64,000 bases of DNA, from assembly GCA_900315775.1 (NCBI GenBank), contig ONAJ01000018.1:1-64000 (forward strand). The letters are read 5' to 3'. Shown in pieces: positions 54,404-62,229 of the stretch. Made by a program: the position numbers and the translations under genes. Position 1 is the first letter of the stretch. Every line of letters starts with the position of its first letter. This stretch comes from an uncultured Prevotella sp. (GTDB lineage: Bacteria; Bacteroidota; Bacteroidia; Bacteroidales; Bacteroidaceae). The notes beneath the pieces are model-generated. The model made no database searches and was not told where the DNA came from. It saw only the letters and a list, made by a program, of their open reading frames with translations.

Positions 54404-56212
54404 ATGCAGACAAGGTGTCATTTTTCTGTTTTAATACACGAGCAGGCAAAGAAGTACGGCGAGAGAACGGTGTTTGAATATCGTGATTTCGGCAGTACGG
54501 AGTGGAGAGAGTGTTCTTGGAAGACATTCTCTGAACGAGTACGTCAGGTGAGCAACGCCATGTTGAACCTCAACGTTAAGGTTCAGGAGAATATGGGAAT
54601 CTTCTCGCAGAACGTCATTCAGTATATGTTTACCGACTTCGGTGCTTTCGGAATACGTGCTGTCACCATTCCCTTCTACGCTACGAGTAGTGAGCAGCAG
54701 ATACAGTTTATGATTAGCGATGCGCAGATACGCATCCTCTTCGTTGGCGAACAGGACCAATACGACAAGGCATATCGTGTGTTGCCGCTATGTCCGTCGC
54801 TTGAGAAGATTATCATTTTCGACCCTGCTGTAAAGAAAGACCCCAACGACCCCAGCTCTATGTATTTCGACGAGTTCCTGAAACTCGGCGAGGGTTTCCC
54901 GCGACAGAGCGAGGTGGACGTCCTCAGCAAGCAGGCAAACAACGACGACATAGCTAACATCCTTTATACCAGCGGAACAACAGGCGATTCGAAGGGTGTC
55001 ATACTCACCCACGGACAGTACAATGCCGCCATGCTTGCCAACGACGAGTGCGTTCCTGTTGGCGAGAAGGACAGGGTGATGTGTTTCCTCCCGCTGACTC
55101 ACGTCTTCGAGCGCGGATGGGCGTTCCTCTGTCTTACCGAGGGTGCCAAGATTATCATCAACACCTACCCCAAGGAAGTTCAGCAGTCACTGCGCGAGAC
55201 ACATCCGACGTGTATGTGTGCCGTTCCCCGTTTCTGGGAGAAGGTATATATCGGTGTCAAGGAAAAGATTGAGAGCGCCAGCGCTTTGGAGCGCAAGCTC
55301 TTCAACCGTGCACTTGCCGTAGGCAGAAGGCACAACATAGAGTATGTCAGTCGCGGAAAGCGTCCGCCACTGAACCTGCACTTAGAGTATATGATGTACG
55401 ACAAGACAGTGTTCTCGTTGGTACGCAAGCAGTTAGGACTTGAGAACCCACACTTCTTCCCCACCGCAGGGTCATACGTCTCTTCTGAGGTCGAAGAGTT
55501 TGTACACACCATAGGACTCAACATGGTTGTGGGCTACGGACTCACCGAGAGTCTTGCCACCGTAAGTTGCGACCACATGGACAAGGTCTATACTATGGGT
55601 TCCGTAGGTCGTCCTATCACGGGCATCAGCATAAAGATTGGCGAGAACGACGAGATACTCCTCAAGGGTCCTACCATCACCAAGGGATACTACAACCGCG
55701 ACGCCCTCAACAAGGAGGCGTTCGACGAAGACGGATACTTCCACACAGGCGATGCCGGTTACCTGAAGGACGGCGAGCTGTACCTCAAGGAGCGCATCAA
55801 GGAGCTCTACAAGACGAGCAACGGAAAGTACATTGCTCCACAGATGATTGAGTCGAAGCTCCTCGTCGATAAGTTCATTGAGCAACTGGCAGTCATTGCC
55901 GACCAGCGCAAGTTCGTCTCAGCACTCATAGTGCCGTCGTTCCCGCTGCTCGAGGACTACGCAAGAGAACACAACATTAAATACGGCAGCATGTCAGAGT
56001 TGTGCAAGCACCCCGCCATAATGAAGATGATGCAGGAGCGCATAGACACATTGCAGCAGCAGCTGGCAAGCTACGAGAAGATTAAGCGTTTCACACTGCT
56101 CCCCAACGCCTTCACCATGGAGAACGGAGAGCTCACAAACACGCTGAAGATTAGGCGAGCAGTACTCAACAAGAACTATGCCGCCGAAATAGAAAAAATG
56201 TACGAAGAGTAA
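54404..56212 (+). CDS. fadD: Long-chain fatty acid-CoA ligase (AMP-forming)
   Basis: 602 residues of the ANL adenylating superfamily; activates a fatty acid to acyl-AMP and then acyl-CoA. Motifs: ILYTSGTTGDSKGVILTH (ATP loop, about 192-209), VVGYGLTESLATVS (A5), YFHTGDAGYLKDGELYLKER (A7/A8) and TNTLKIRR (C-terminal Lys region). The type is the cytoplasmic, AMP-dependent 'FAA1'-like ligase common in Bacteroidetes. Its TAA overlaps the prfB ATG (TAATG). The exact chain-length preference is not readable, so the symbol is provisional. Confidence 0.88.
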   Translation: MQTRCHFSVLIHEQAKKYGERTVFEYRDFGSTEWRECSWKTFSERVRQVSNAMLNLNVKVQENMGIFSQNVIQYMFTDFGAFGIRAVTIPFYATSSEQQIQFMISDAQIRILFVGEQDQYDKAYRVLPLCPSLEKIIIFDPAVKKDPNDPSSMYFDEFLKLGEGFPRQSEVDVLSKQANNDDIANILYTSGTTGDSKGVILTHGQYNAAMLANDECVPVGEKDRVMCFLPLTHVFERGWAFLCLTEGAKIIINTYPKEVQQSLRETHPTCMCAVPRFWEKVYIGVKEKIESASALERKLFNRALAVGRRHNIEYVSRGKRPPLNLHLEYMMYDKTVFSLVRKQLGLENPHFFPTAGSYVSSEVEEFVHTIGLNMVVGYGLTESLATVSCDHMDKVYTMGSVGRPITGISIKIGENDEILLKGPTITKGYYNRDALNKEAFDEDGYFHTGDAGYLKDGELYLKERIKELYKTSNGKYIAPQMIESKLLVDKFIEQLAVIADQRKFVSALIVPSFPLLEDYAREHNIKYGSMSELCKHPAIMKMMQERIDTLQQQLASYEKIKRFTLLPNAFTMENGELTNTLKIRRAVLNKNYAAEIEKMYEE

Positions 56213-57330
56213 TGATTACAGCTGACCAGCTAAAGGATGTCCTGCAGCGTGCAGAGGCACTGCACCGCTATCTGGACATCGACCGCAAAAAGATAGAATA
56301 CGAAGAAGAAGACCTTCGCACTCAGGCACCCGACTTCTGGGAAGACCGCTTAAGGGCAGAAGAGCAGATGAAGAAAGTTAAAGCCATCAAGAAGTGGATT
56401 GACGGCTATAACGAGGTGCGTAGTGCCGCCGACGAACTGCAACTTGCCTTCGACTTCTACAAAGAGGAAATGGTCACCGAAGAAGAGGTCGATAAAGACT
56501 ACCAGATAGCGATAGAACGACTGGAGGAGCTGGAACTGAAGAACATGCTGCGCCAGAAGGAGGACCCCATGGAGTGTGTCCTCAAGATAAACTCCGGTGC
56601 CGGCGGCACAGAGAGTCAGGACTGGGCACAGATGCTCATGCGAATGTATATGCGCTGGGCAGAGGCTCACGGCTACAAGGTGTCTATAAGCAATCTCCAG
56701 GAAGGCGACGAGGCAGGAATAAAGAGCGTCACTATGGAGATTGAGGGCGGTGAGTTCGCCTACGGTTTCCTGAAGAGCGAGAACGGTGTTCACCGTCTGG
56801 TAAGGGTTAGTCCCTTCAACGCTCAGGGCAAGCGCATGACAAGTTTCGCCAGCGTCTTCGTCTCGCCTCTCGTCGATGACACCATCGAGGTGTATGTTGA
56901 TCCCGCCAAACTGTCGTGGGACACCTTCCGCTCCAGCGGTGCAGGCGGTCAGAACGTCAACAAGGTGGAGTCGGGAGTGCGTCTGCGCTATTGGTACACA
57001 GACCCCGACACCGGTGAGGAAGAGGAAATACTCATCGAGAATACCGAAACCCGCGACCAGCCGAAGAACAAGGAACGTGCTATGGCACTGCTGCGCTCAC
57101 AGCTCTACGACAGGGCAATGAAGAAGCGACTCGAGGCACAGGCAAAGATTGAGGCAGGAAAGAAGAAGATAGAATGGGGCTCACAGATACGCTCCTACGT
57201 CTTCGACGACCGCCGCGTGAAGGACCACCGCACCAACTACCAGACGTCGGATGTCGATGGAGTGATGGACGGCAAGATAGACGACTTCATAAAGGCGTAC
57301 CTCATGGAGTTCCCAAGCGAAAATGAATAA
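56212..57330 (+). CDS. prfB: Peptide chain release factor 2, without programmed frameshift
   Basis: 372 residues. Releases peptides at UAA and UGA. The stop-recognition motif SPF is in VRVSPFNAQGKR, and the catalytic GGQ is in SSGAGGQNVNKVESGVR. At the place where most bacterial prfB genes have an in-frame TGA (after a Tyr-Leu pair near codon 21-25), this gene reads TAT CTG GAC without a stop. The frame is continuous and the frameshift autoregulation is absent. Coupled to the ligase gene by TAATG; the small membrane protein gene follows after 63 bases. Confidence 0.96.
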   Translation: MITADQLKDVLQRAEALHRYLDIDRKKIEYEEEDLRTQAPDFWEDRLRAEEQMKKVKAIKKWIDGYNEVRSAADELQLAFDFYKEEMVTEEEVDKDYQIAIERLEELELKNMLRQKEDPMECVLKINSGAGGTESQDWAQMLMRMYMRWAEAHGYKVSISNLQEGDEAGIKSVTMEIEGGEFAYGFLKSENGVHRLVRVSPFNAQGKRMTSFASVFVSPLVDDTIEVYVDPAKLSWDTFRSSGAGGQNVNKVESGVRLRYWYTDPDTGEEEEILIENTETRDQPKNKERAMALLRSQLYDRAMKKRLEAQAKIEAGKKKIEWGSQIRSYVFDDRRVKDHRTNYQTSDVDGVMDGKIDDFIKAYLMEFPSENE

Positions 57331-57381
57331 TAACGACGTAATAACGTCATAACGTAATAACGATATAACGTAATAACGAAA
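57331..57381. repeat. TAACG-type spacer repeats, including dispersed 20-bp copy 2
   Basis: A degenerate run of TAATAACG/CATAACG/GATATAACG units fills the space after prfB. GATATAACGTAATAACGAAA (57362-57381) is identical to the minus-strand copy at 25379-25398. Confidence 0.75.
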
Positions 57382-57393
57382 CAAAATAAAATC

Positions 57394-57531
57394 ATGTCAC
57401 AGAAAAGAAAAGCACAGCGCGCACGTCGTGCCGCACAAGAAGAGAAACAGGCTCAGAACGTTATCAAGTGGATCTTTGCAGCATTGGTATTCCTTGCATT
57501 ACTGATGGTTTGCGTTTTCTTCTTTAACTAA
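57394..57531 (+). CDS. 45-residue single-span membrane protein, unknown function
   Basis: A basic N-terminus (SQKRKAQRARRAAQEEKQAQ) is followed by one strongly hydrophobic helix (VIKWIFAALVFLALLMVCVF) and ends FFN. The positive residues predict an N-in topology. Its TAA overlaps the ATG of the CYTH gene (TAATG), which supports it being translated. It resembles no family I can name. Confidence 0.72.
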   Translation: MSQKRKAQRARRAAQEEKQAQNVIKWIFAALVFLALLMVCVFFFN

Positions 57532-58046
57532 TGGGCAACCAGGAAATAGAACGTAAGTTCCTGGTATGTGGCTATGACTACAAGACACAGGCTGTCAGTC
57601 ATAGCCACATACAACAAGGCTACATACTGAGCAGTCAGGGACGTACTGTGAGGGTACGTGTCCGCGACGACAAGGCGTACCTCACCATCAAAGGACCCGC
57701 CCAGGAAGGACACTTCGGACGCTATGAGTTCGAGAAAGAGATATCTCTTGAGGACGCAAAGGAACTTATGAAACTATGCGAACCTGGCATTATCGACAAG
57801 ACACGATACCTCGTTCCCTGCGGAAAACACACCTTTGAAGTTGACGAGTTCTACGGCGACAACGCCGGTCTGGTAATGGCCGAGGTGGAACTGTCCGATG
57901 AAAACGAGACCTTCGAGAAGCCCGCCTTCATTGGTATGGAGGTGACTGGCGACAAACGTTTCTACAACGGACACATGCGGAAGATGCCGTTCATCGTCTG
58001 GCGCGGCACCATTCCCAAAGAATACCGACACATAGAATTAGAGTAG
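57531..58046 (+). CDS. CYTH-domain protein (triphosphatase-like)
   Basis: 171 residues. The hallmark ExExK is EIERK at residues 5-9. The tunnel-fold strands with alternating charged residues follow (RTVRVRVRDDKAYLTIKG, RYEFEKEIS, KTRYLVPCGKHTFEVDEFYG, VMAEVELSDE). Members hydrolyse inorganic triphosphate or thiamine triphosphate, or act as class IV adenylate cyclases. The short bacterial form here most likely is a triphosphatase. Coupled to the small membrane protein. Its last 56 bases overlap the convergent VanZ-like gene. Confidence 0.9.
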   Translation: MGNQEIERKFLVCGYDYKTQAVSHSHIQQGYILSSQGRTVRVRVRDDKAYLTIKGPAQEGHFGRYEFEKEISLEDAKELMKLCEPGIIDKTRYLVPCGKHTFEVDEFYGDNAGLVMAEVELSDENETFEKPAFIGMEVTGDKRFYNGHMRKMPFIVWRGTIPKEYRHIELE

Positions 58047-58383
58047 CACCCGTGGTGTTGGCAAGGAAGTCCATCCACTCCCCGCTCCTCCTGCCACCAG
58101 TACAGTTAGCCTGAAGCCACTCTATCAGTCCGCTCATAAGTACCGGCGCAAGCCACCCGAGCAATATCCAACGCTTTTTGTTTATCACCTCGTGTTGACG
58201 CCAATACTCTATGGCGATGACGCCACACGTACCTGCGTACATCACCATGTGGGTCCACTTGTCCATAAACGCCACTTCGCCGAGAGGTGTATCAGGAACA
58301 TCCATAAAACAAAGCACCCAGATAATCACGATACACAGGCAAGAGAAGGGATAGTGCTTTAACAAATGCAATAAAAAATTCAT
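57991..58383 (-). CDS. VanZ-like membrane protein
   Basis: 130 residues with about four hydrophobic helices. DKWTHMVMYAGTCGVIAIEY and GLIEWLQANCTGGRRSGEWMD contain the conserved His, Glu and Asp-rich loop of the VanZ family (PF04892). The founding member gives low-level teicoplanin resistance; the general function is unknown. The stop codon lies inside the convergent CYTH gene. Confidence 0.82.
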   Translation of the reverse strand: MNFLLHLLKHYPFSCLCIVIIWVLCFMDVPDTPLGEVAFMDKWTHMVMYAGTCGVIAIEYWRQHEVINKKRWILLGWLAPVLMSGLIEWLQANCTGGRRSGEWMDFLANTTGATLILCVGILWEWCRARR

Positions 58384-58403
58384 ATTTGCTTTCTATTTTG
58401 CTG

Positions 58404-58411
58404 CAAAAGTA
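58404..58411 (-). promoter_or_regulatory. -7 box of the VanZ-like gene
   Basis: Minus strand TACTTTTG, 20 bases before the start codon; the -33 box is unclear. Confidence 0.4.
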
Positions 58412-58423
58412 CTATTTTTTTTA

Positions 58424-58431
58424 TAATTTTG
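58424..58431 (+). promoter_or_regulatory. -7 box of the NSS transporter operon
   Basis: TAATTTTG, eight bases before ATG 58440, implying a very short leader. No -33 box at standard spacing. Confidence 0.4.
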
Positions 58432-58439
58432 CAGCCGTA

Positions 58440-59810
58440 ATGAGTAAAAACATTAATTCAAATAGAGGAAACTTCGGTTCTAAGCTGGGCATAATACTTG
58501 CCACAGCAGGCGGAGCCGTAGGACTGGGTAACGTGTGGCGTTTCCCCTATGTCACAGGACAAAACGGAGGTGCTGCCTTCATCATTATATATATTATATG
58601 TGTACTGCTGATGGGTATCCCCGTAATGCTCTGCGAGTTTATGATAGGTCGTCACGCGCAGGCAAACACTGCTCGTGCCTATACGAAGCTCGCCAACGGC
58701 ACACCCTGGAAGTTCGTTGGCTATATGGGTGTCCTCACCGCCGCCATCATCATCGGATACTACGGTGTTGTGAGCGGATGGACGCTGCAGTATGTCTTCG
58801 CATCGGCGGCTGACGAGCTCCACGGCACACCGGAATACTTCCAGAAGTTCTTCAACGACTTCTCGAATAACCCCATAAAGCCGATAGTATGGATGTCGCT
58901 CATCGTTGGTTTTACCCACTTCGTCATAGTTCACGGAGTGCAGAACGGCATAGAGAGGGCTTCAAAGATTATGATGCCTATACTCTTCCTGCTCCTCCTT
59001 GCCCTTGTAGCTTGTTCGCTGTCGCTGCCCAACGCTGCGAAGGGTGTGGAGTTCCTCTTCCATCCCGATTTCTCGAAGATTAACAGCGACACCTTCCTTG
59101 AGGCACTCGGACAGGCGTTCTACTCGTTGAGCATCGCTATGGGCTGTCTGTGTACCTACGCCAGCTACTTCAAACGCGAGACGAACCTCACGAAGTCGGC
59201 ACTACAGATAGCGGGTATCGACACGTTCATTGCTATCCTCGCAGGACTTCTCATCTTCCCCGCAGCCATCTCCGTTGGTGTACAGCCCGACAGCGGACCG
59301 TCGCTGATATTCATCACCCTACCGAACGTCTTCGAACAGGCATTCGGCAATATGAGAATATTGCAGTATATAGTATCTTTCTCCTTCTATATGCTGCTCA
59401 CCATCGCGGCTTTAACGTCGAACATATCACTCCACGAGGTTTCTACGTCGTTCCTCAGCGAGGAGTTACATCTGGGTCGCAAGGGTGCGGCACGCGTGGT
59501 GTCGCTGATGTGTATCGTCATTGGTGCCCTCTGTTCACTGTCACTGAGCGGCAAGTACTCCCTGCAACTGTTTGGCGGGAGTCTCTTCAGCTTCCTCGAC
59601 TGGTTCTCGGCAAATATATGTCTGCCGTTAGGAGGCTTCCTCACGTGTATCTTCGTAGGCTGGTATGTTGACCATAAGTTTGTGCGCGACGAGCTGTCCA
59701 ACTGGGGAACTATACGCACCCCACACGTTCACGCCTTCGTGTTCATAGTGAAATACGTTTGTCCGCTACTGACACTTTTAATATTCCTACATCAGTTTGA
59801 TTTAGTATAA
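58440..59810 (+). CDS. Sodium-dependent (NSS/SNF family) transporter 1
   Basis: 456 residues, about 11-12 membrane helices of the LeuT fold. The TM1 motif LGNVWRFPYVTGQNGGAAF carries the unwound sodium/substrate site. The first half continues with IPVMLCEFMIGRHAQANTAR. The family imports amino acids or related compounds with sodium. ATG 58440 gives the normal N-terminus; the longer frame from 58386 runs through the promoter. The stop overlaps the start of the second transporter (TAATG). Confidence 0.9.
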   Translation: MSKNINSNRGNFGSKLGIILATAGGAVGLGNVWRFPYVTGQNGGAAFIIIYIICVLLMGIPVMLCEFMIGRHAQANTARAYTKLANGTPWKFVGYMGVLTAAIIIGYYGVVSGWTLQYVFASAADELHGTPEYFQKFFNDFSNNPIKPIVWMSLIVGFTHFVIVHGVQNGIERASKIMMPILFLLLLALVACSLSLPNAAKGVEFLFHPDFSKINSDTFLEALGQAFYSLSIAMGCLCTYASYFKRETNLTKSALQIAGIDTFIAILAGLLIFPAAISVGVQPDSGPSLIFITLPNVFEQAFGNMRILQYIVSFSFYMLLTIAALTSNISLHEVSTSFLSEELHLGRKGAARVVSLMCIVIGALCSLSLSGKYSLQLFGGSLFSFLDWFSANICLPLGGFLTCIFVGWYVDHKFVRDELSNWGTIRTPHVHAFVFIVKYVCPLLTLLIFLHQFDLV

Positions 59811-61153
59811 TGGATTCTCGAAGTAAGTTCACATCAAAGATTGGTATCATCCTCGCCACAGCAGGCTCTGCGGTAGGACTGGGAAACATCTGGCGCTTCC
59901 CGTACGAGGCAGGACAGAACGGAGGTTCTGCATTCCTCATAATATACCTCTGCTGCATAGCGGCACTGGGTGTGCCGGCAATGCTCTGCGAGTTCATCGT
60001 AGGACGTAATGCTCAGGCTAACGCCACACGAGCCTACGGCGGATGGCCCTGGAAACTGGTGGGATATATGGGTGTGCTTACTGGGTTCATCATCATGGGA
60101 GCCTACTCCGTCGTTGCCGGCTGGACTTTGGAATATGTCTTTGCAGCAACAGCGGGAAAACTTTATGGCGACCCCGCCTACGTACAACAGTATTTCGCCA
60201 ACTTCACCTCGAATCCCATACGTCCTATCATGTGGGCTATGTTCTTTATGATCCTCACCCACCTTATTATTACTAAGGGTGTGCAGAAGGGCATAGAACG
60301 CGCATCGAAGGTTATGATGCCTATACTCTTCATACTCCTTCTAATCCTCGTGGTATGCTCGCTGTCGCTGCCCAACTCCATAAAGGGTGTGGAGTTCCTG
60401 CTAAAGCCGGACTTCTCGAAGGTGAACCAAAAGACTTTCCTCGATGCTCTCGGACAGACATTCTTCTCGTTGAGCACAGGAATGGCGGCTCTCGTAACCT
60501 ACTCCAGCTATTTCGGAAAACAGGTGAACCTCATAAGGTCTGCGTGGCAGATAGCACTCATAGACACCTCGGTGGCAATACTTGCTGCGCTGATGATATT
60601 CCCCGCAGCATTCTCTGTAGGCATACAGCCCGACAGCGGACCGTCGCTGATATTCATCACCCTGCCTAACGTCTTCATAGAGGCATTCGCATCGGCACCG
60701 GTGATAGGCTACCTCATAGGAATAACCTTCTACCTGTTGCTCTCACTCGCCGCCCTCACGTCGATAATCTCTATGCACGAGACGCCGACAGCCTTTGTCA
60801 GCGAGGAGTTCCACCTCGGACGCAAGACGGCAGCAGGCATAGTAACTGTGCTCGCACTGATAACAGGAGCGCTGTGCTCCCTCTCCATCGGTGCCGTGCC
60901 GAGTCTCCAGTTGTTCGGACGCTCGCTCTTCGACTTCTTCGACTACCTCTCTGCCAACGTACTGCTTACCGCAGGAGGCTTCCTCACCGCTATCTATGTC
61001 GGCTGGGTGATGCCCCACCATAACGTGCGCAACCAGGTAACCAACTGGGGTACTACAAACAACAAGTACTTCCACCTGTTCGTACTGTCTGCAAAATACA
61101 TTTGTCCTACAGGTATAGCACTGATATTCATGCATCAATTCGGACTAATATAA
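59810..61153 (+). CDS. Sodium-dependent (NSS/SNF family) transporter 2
   Basis: 447 residues, a clear paralogue of transporter 1 (IGIILATAGSAVGLGNIWRF, MLCEFIVGRNAQANATR, SLPNSIKGVEFLLKPDFSK, QPDSGPSLIFITLPNVF). Differences in TM1 (YEAGQNGGSAF versus YVTGQNGGAAF) and TM3 suggest a different substrate. Coupled by TAATG at both ends: to transporter 1 and to the helix-hairpin-helix gene. Confidence 0.9.
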   Translation: MDSRSKFTSKIGIILATAGSAVGLGNIWRFPYEAGQNGGSAFLIIYLCCIAALGVPAMLCEFIVGRNAQANATRAYGGWPWKLVGYMGVLTGFIIMGAYSVVAGWTLEYVFAATAGKLYGDPAYVQQYFANFTSNPIRPIMWAMFFMILTHLIITKGVQKGIERASKVMMPILFILLLILVVCSLSLPNSIKGVEFLLKPDFSKVNQKTFLDALGQTFFSLSTGMAALVTYSSYFGKQVNLIRSAWQIALIDTSVAILAALMIFPAAFSVGIQPDSGPSLIFITLPNVFIEAFASAPVIGYLIGITFYLLLSLAALTSIISMHETPTAFVSEEFHLGRKTAAGIVTVLALITGALCSLSIGAVPSLQLFGRSLFDFFDYLSANVLLTAGGFLTAIYVGWVMPHHNVRNQVTNWGTTNNKYFHLFVLSAKYICPTGIALIFMHQFGLI

Positions 61154-62058
61154 TGAAACTACGTGATATAATATATCTGCACAAGTCAATCAAGCGAGCA
61201 CTACTCACACTACTACTCTCCGCTATAGCGGCAGGTGTGGCGATATATTACGCAGGGAAAACAGAAGGTGAGGAACAGGGCGACAAGGACACTACACGCT
61301 ACACCCCACGTGTATCGCAGCTCGCTTCTCGCCCACAGCAGTACTATCGTGTGGAGCAGGCACCCGTAGAACGTTTCGCCTTCGACCCGAATACTGCCGA
61401 CAGCACACAGCTTCTTAGACTTGGACTGCAACCGTGGCAGGTGCGCAACATATATAAGTACCGCGCAAAGGGCGGCATATACAGGAAAAAGGAGGACTTT
61501 GCACGACTCTACGGACTTACGGCAAAGCAATATCGGGAACTGGAGCCTTATATACACATCTCCGACGACTACCGTCCGGCATCGGAACTATTCAAGAATT
61601 CCGAAGAACAACGCTATGAGCGCGACACACTGAAATACCCCATAAAGCTGAAAGAGGGCGAGACGGTAACTCTGAACATAGCCGACACATCAACGCTGAA
61701 GAAGGTGCCAGGCATTGGCAGCGCTTTCGCACGCGCTATCATAGGCTACGGGAAACGACTCGGAGGGTATGTAAGTACCTCACAACTCCTCGAGATATCA
61801 AACTTCCCCAGAAAGAGTCTGCCTTATTTCAAGGTTGACAGCACTAAAATACGTAAGATTAAGGTCAACAAACTCACTCTCGACCAGCTGAAACGTCACC
61901 CCTACATAAACTTCTATCAGGCTCGTACCATTACGGACTACAGAAGACTGAAGGGCGACTTAAAGAGTCTGGACGACCTCAAGCTGCATAAAGACTTTCC
62001 GGAGGCGGAGAGAAAGCGTCTTGAGCCTTATATGGATTATTATTTTAATAATGATTAA
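61153..62058 (+). CDS. Membrane-anchored helix-hairpin-helix protein (ComEA-like)
   Basis: 301 residues. One N-terminal membrane helix (about 13-33, ALLTLLLSAIAAGVAIYYAG), then a linker and helix-hairpin-helix units at about 83-135 (FDPNTADSTQLLRLGLQPWQ), 178-232 (NIADTSTLKKVPGIGSAFAR) and a weaker one near 235-300. ComEA-type proteins bind DNA outside the inner membrane during uptake. The three-repeat form is common in Bacteroidetes with no proven role. TAATG-coupled to transporter 2. Confidence 0.85.
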   Translation: MKLRDIIYLHKSIKRALLTLLLSAIAAGVAIYYAGKTEGEEQGDKDTTRYTPRVSQLASRPQQYYRVEQAPVERFAFDPNTADSTQLLRLGLQPWQVRNIYKYRAKGGIYRKKEDFARLYGLTAKQYRELEPYIHISDDYRPASELFKNSEEQRYERDTLKYPIKLKEGETVTLNIADTSTLKKVPGIGSAFARAIIGYGKRLGGYVSTSQLLEISNFPRKSLPYFKVDSTKIRKIKVNKLTLDQLKRHPYINFYQARTITDYRRLKGDLKSLDDLKLHKDFPEAERKRLEPYMDYYFNND

Positions 62059-62145
62059 AGGGGCACTAAACCCAACTAACATTTCAGAAATTAACACTGA
62101 CTGGTTGGAAGATTTCTAAAATCCTGTTAAAACTTGTCTTACATA

Positions 62146-62176
62146 TTGTAGTCTATGTATTTTTTTATTACATTTG
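62146..62176 (+). promoter_or_regulatory. Promoter of the SpoIIE/PP2C sensor gene
   Basis: TTG 62146-62148, 20 bases, TACATTTG 62169-62176; ATG at 62230. An eight-codon frame (MRKMFEHE) overlaps the start region. Confidence 0.55.
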
Positions 62177-62229
62177 CTCCATGTTTGGCAATTAACGAAA
62201 CAAAGAAAATATGAGAAAAATGTTTGAGC

